From NCBI RefSeq assembly GCF_036231355.1, contig NZ_CP109496.1:1612001-1676000 (forward strand): 64,000 nt of DNA, read 5' to 3'. Shown here piece by piece: positions 63,913 to 64,000 of the stretch. The position numbers and the translations under genes are program-made. The notes beneath the pieces were generated by a model, which was not told the origin of the DNA, searched no databases, and saw only the letters and a list, made by a program, of their open reading frames with translations. This stretch comes from Streptomyces sp. NBC_01431 (GTDB taxonomy: Bacteria > Actinomycetota > Actinomycetes > Streptomycetales > Streptomycetaceae). Numbering within the stretch: position 1 is the stretch's first letter; each line of letters begins with the position of its first letter.

Positions 63913-64000
63913 CTCATGCTCAGCGGCAGGGACTTGACGCCGTTGATGAAGTTGGAGACGAGCCGGCGGGGCGGTGCGGCCAGTTCGGTTCGGGGCAGGA
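63909..64000 (-). CDS. C-terminus of a possible cytochrome P450 (partial)
   Basis: The last 29 residues before a TAG at 63909: LPRTELAAPPRRLVSNFING then VKSLPLSMS. The FINGVKSLPL ending resembles cytochrome P450 C-termini. The heme-binding part lies outside the window, so the call is tentative. Confidence 0.4.
   Translation of the reverse strand, partial: LPRTELAAPPRRLVSNFINGVKSLPLSMS

Overview
The window is high-GC actinobacterial DNA, almost certainly a Streptomyces chromosome. GC-biased third codon positions, kdp, crotonyl-CoA carboxylase/reductase with ethylmalonyl-CoA mutase, an F420-type LLM oxidoreductase, a GH75 chitosanase, leaderless-looking starts and a tiny basic bL37-like ribosomal protein all fit. 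No tRNA, rRNA or CRISPR array was seen.

Layout. (1) 1-2.8 kb, minus: an Sdp-like toxin locus, in the order sdpI (immunity), sdpC (toxin precursor), sdpA, sdpB (cut by the window edge). (2) 3.0-11.3 kb, minus: a complete potassium-import operon, small membrane ORF-kdpF-kdpA-kdpB-kdpC-kdpE-kdpD. (3) 11.8-29.3 kb: an accessory-looking potassium region. It holds an orphan second kdpB, an isolated second kdpF with a second kdpD, a CPA1 cation/proton antiporter, a KimA-like permease, a two-module membrane sensor-like protein and a small PH-like membrane protein. Among these lie an SDR, bL37, a GNAT, a MerR regulator and several broken genes: an IS256-type transposase remnant, a frameshifted membrane protein and an N-terminally truncated radical SAM gene. 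(4) 29.8-40.7 kb, plus: the ethylmalonyl-CoA pathway (double-domain hydroxyacyl-CoA dehydrogenase, TetR regulator, ccr, ethylmalonyl-CoA mutase, CoA-ester lyase, mesaconyl-CoA hydratase, acyl-CoA dehydrogenase), then psd-pssA for phosphatidylethanolamine. (5) 40.8-51.9 kb: MFS exporter, glycerate kinase, Nudix, sirtuin, Ogt and Ada-AlkA repair proteins, macro domain protein, FAD oxidoreductase, inositol-monophosphatase-like enzyme and a lipoate ligase. (6) 51.9-58.2 kb, minus: a reductive pyrimidine/hydantoin catabolic operon (nitrilase-family amidohydrolase, aminotransferase, dihydropyrimidinase, LLM oxidoreductase, NCS1 transporter) behind an 11-bp inverted repeat. (7) 58.3-64 kb: HAD protein, XRE and HxlR regulators, a thiolase fragment, chitosanase, gamma-glutamyltransferase, an unknown membrane protein and the end of a possible P450.

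The most interesting signal is not a gene. An 11-bp-spaced direct repeat of the half-site CGTCAA/G lies upstream of kdpF, the sensor-like gene, the kdpF2/antiporter intergenic region, the PH-like gene and the kimA-like gene. Weaker copies lie upstream of the sdp locus and the SDR. I infer an OmpR-family operator, most simply for KdpE, that would tie the dispersed potassium genes into one regulon. Other points worth checking are the small ORFs at 11042-11125 and 23424-23513, the cysteine-free SdpC, and the F420-type oxidoreductase sitting where a dihydropyrimidine dehydrogenase would be expected.
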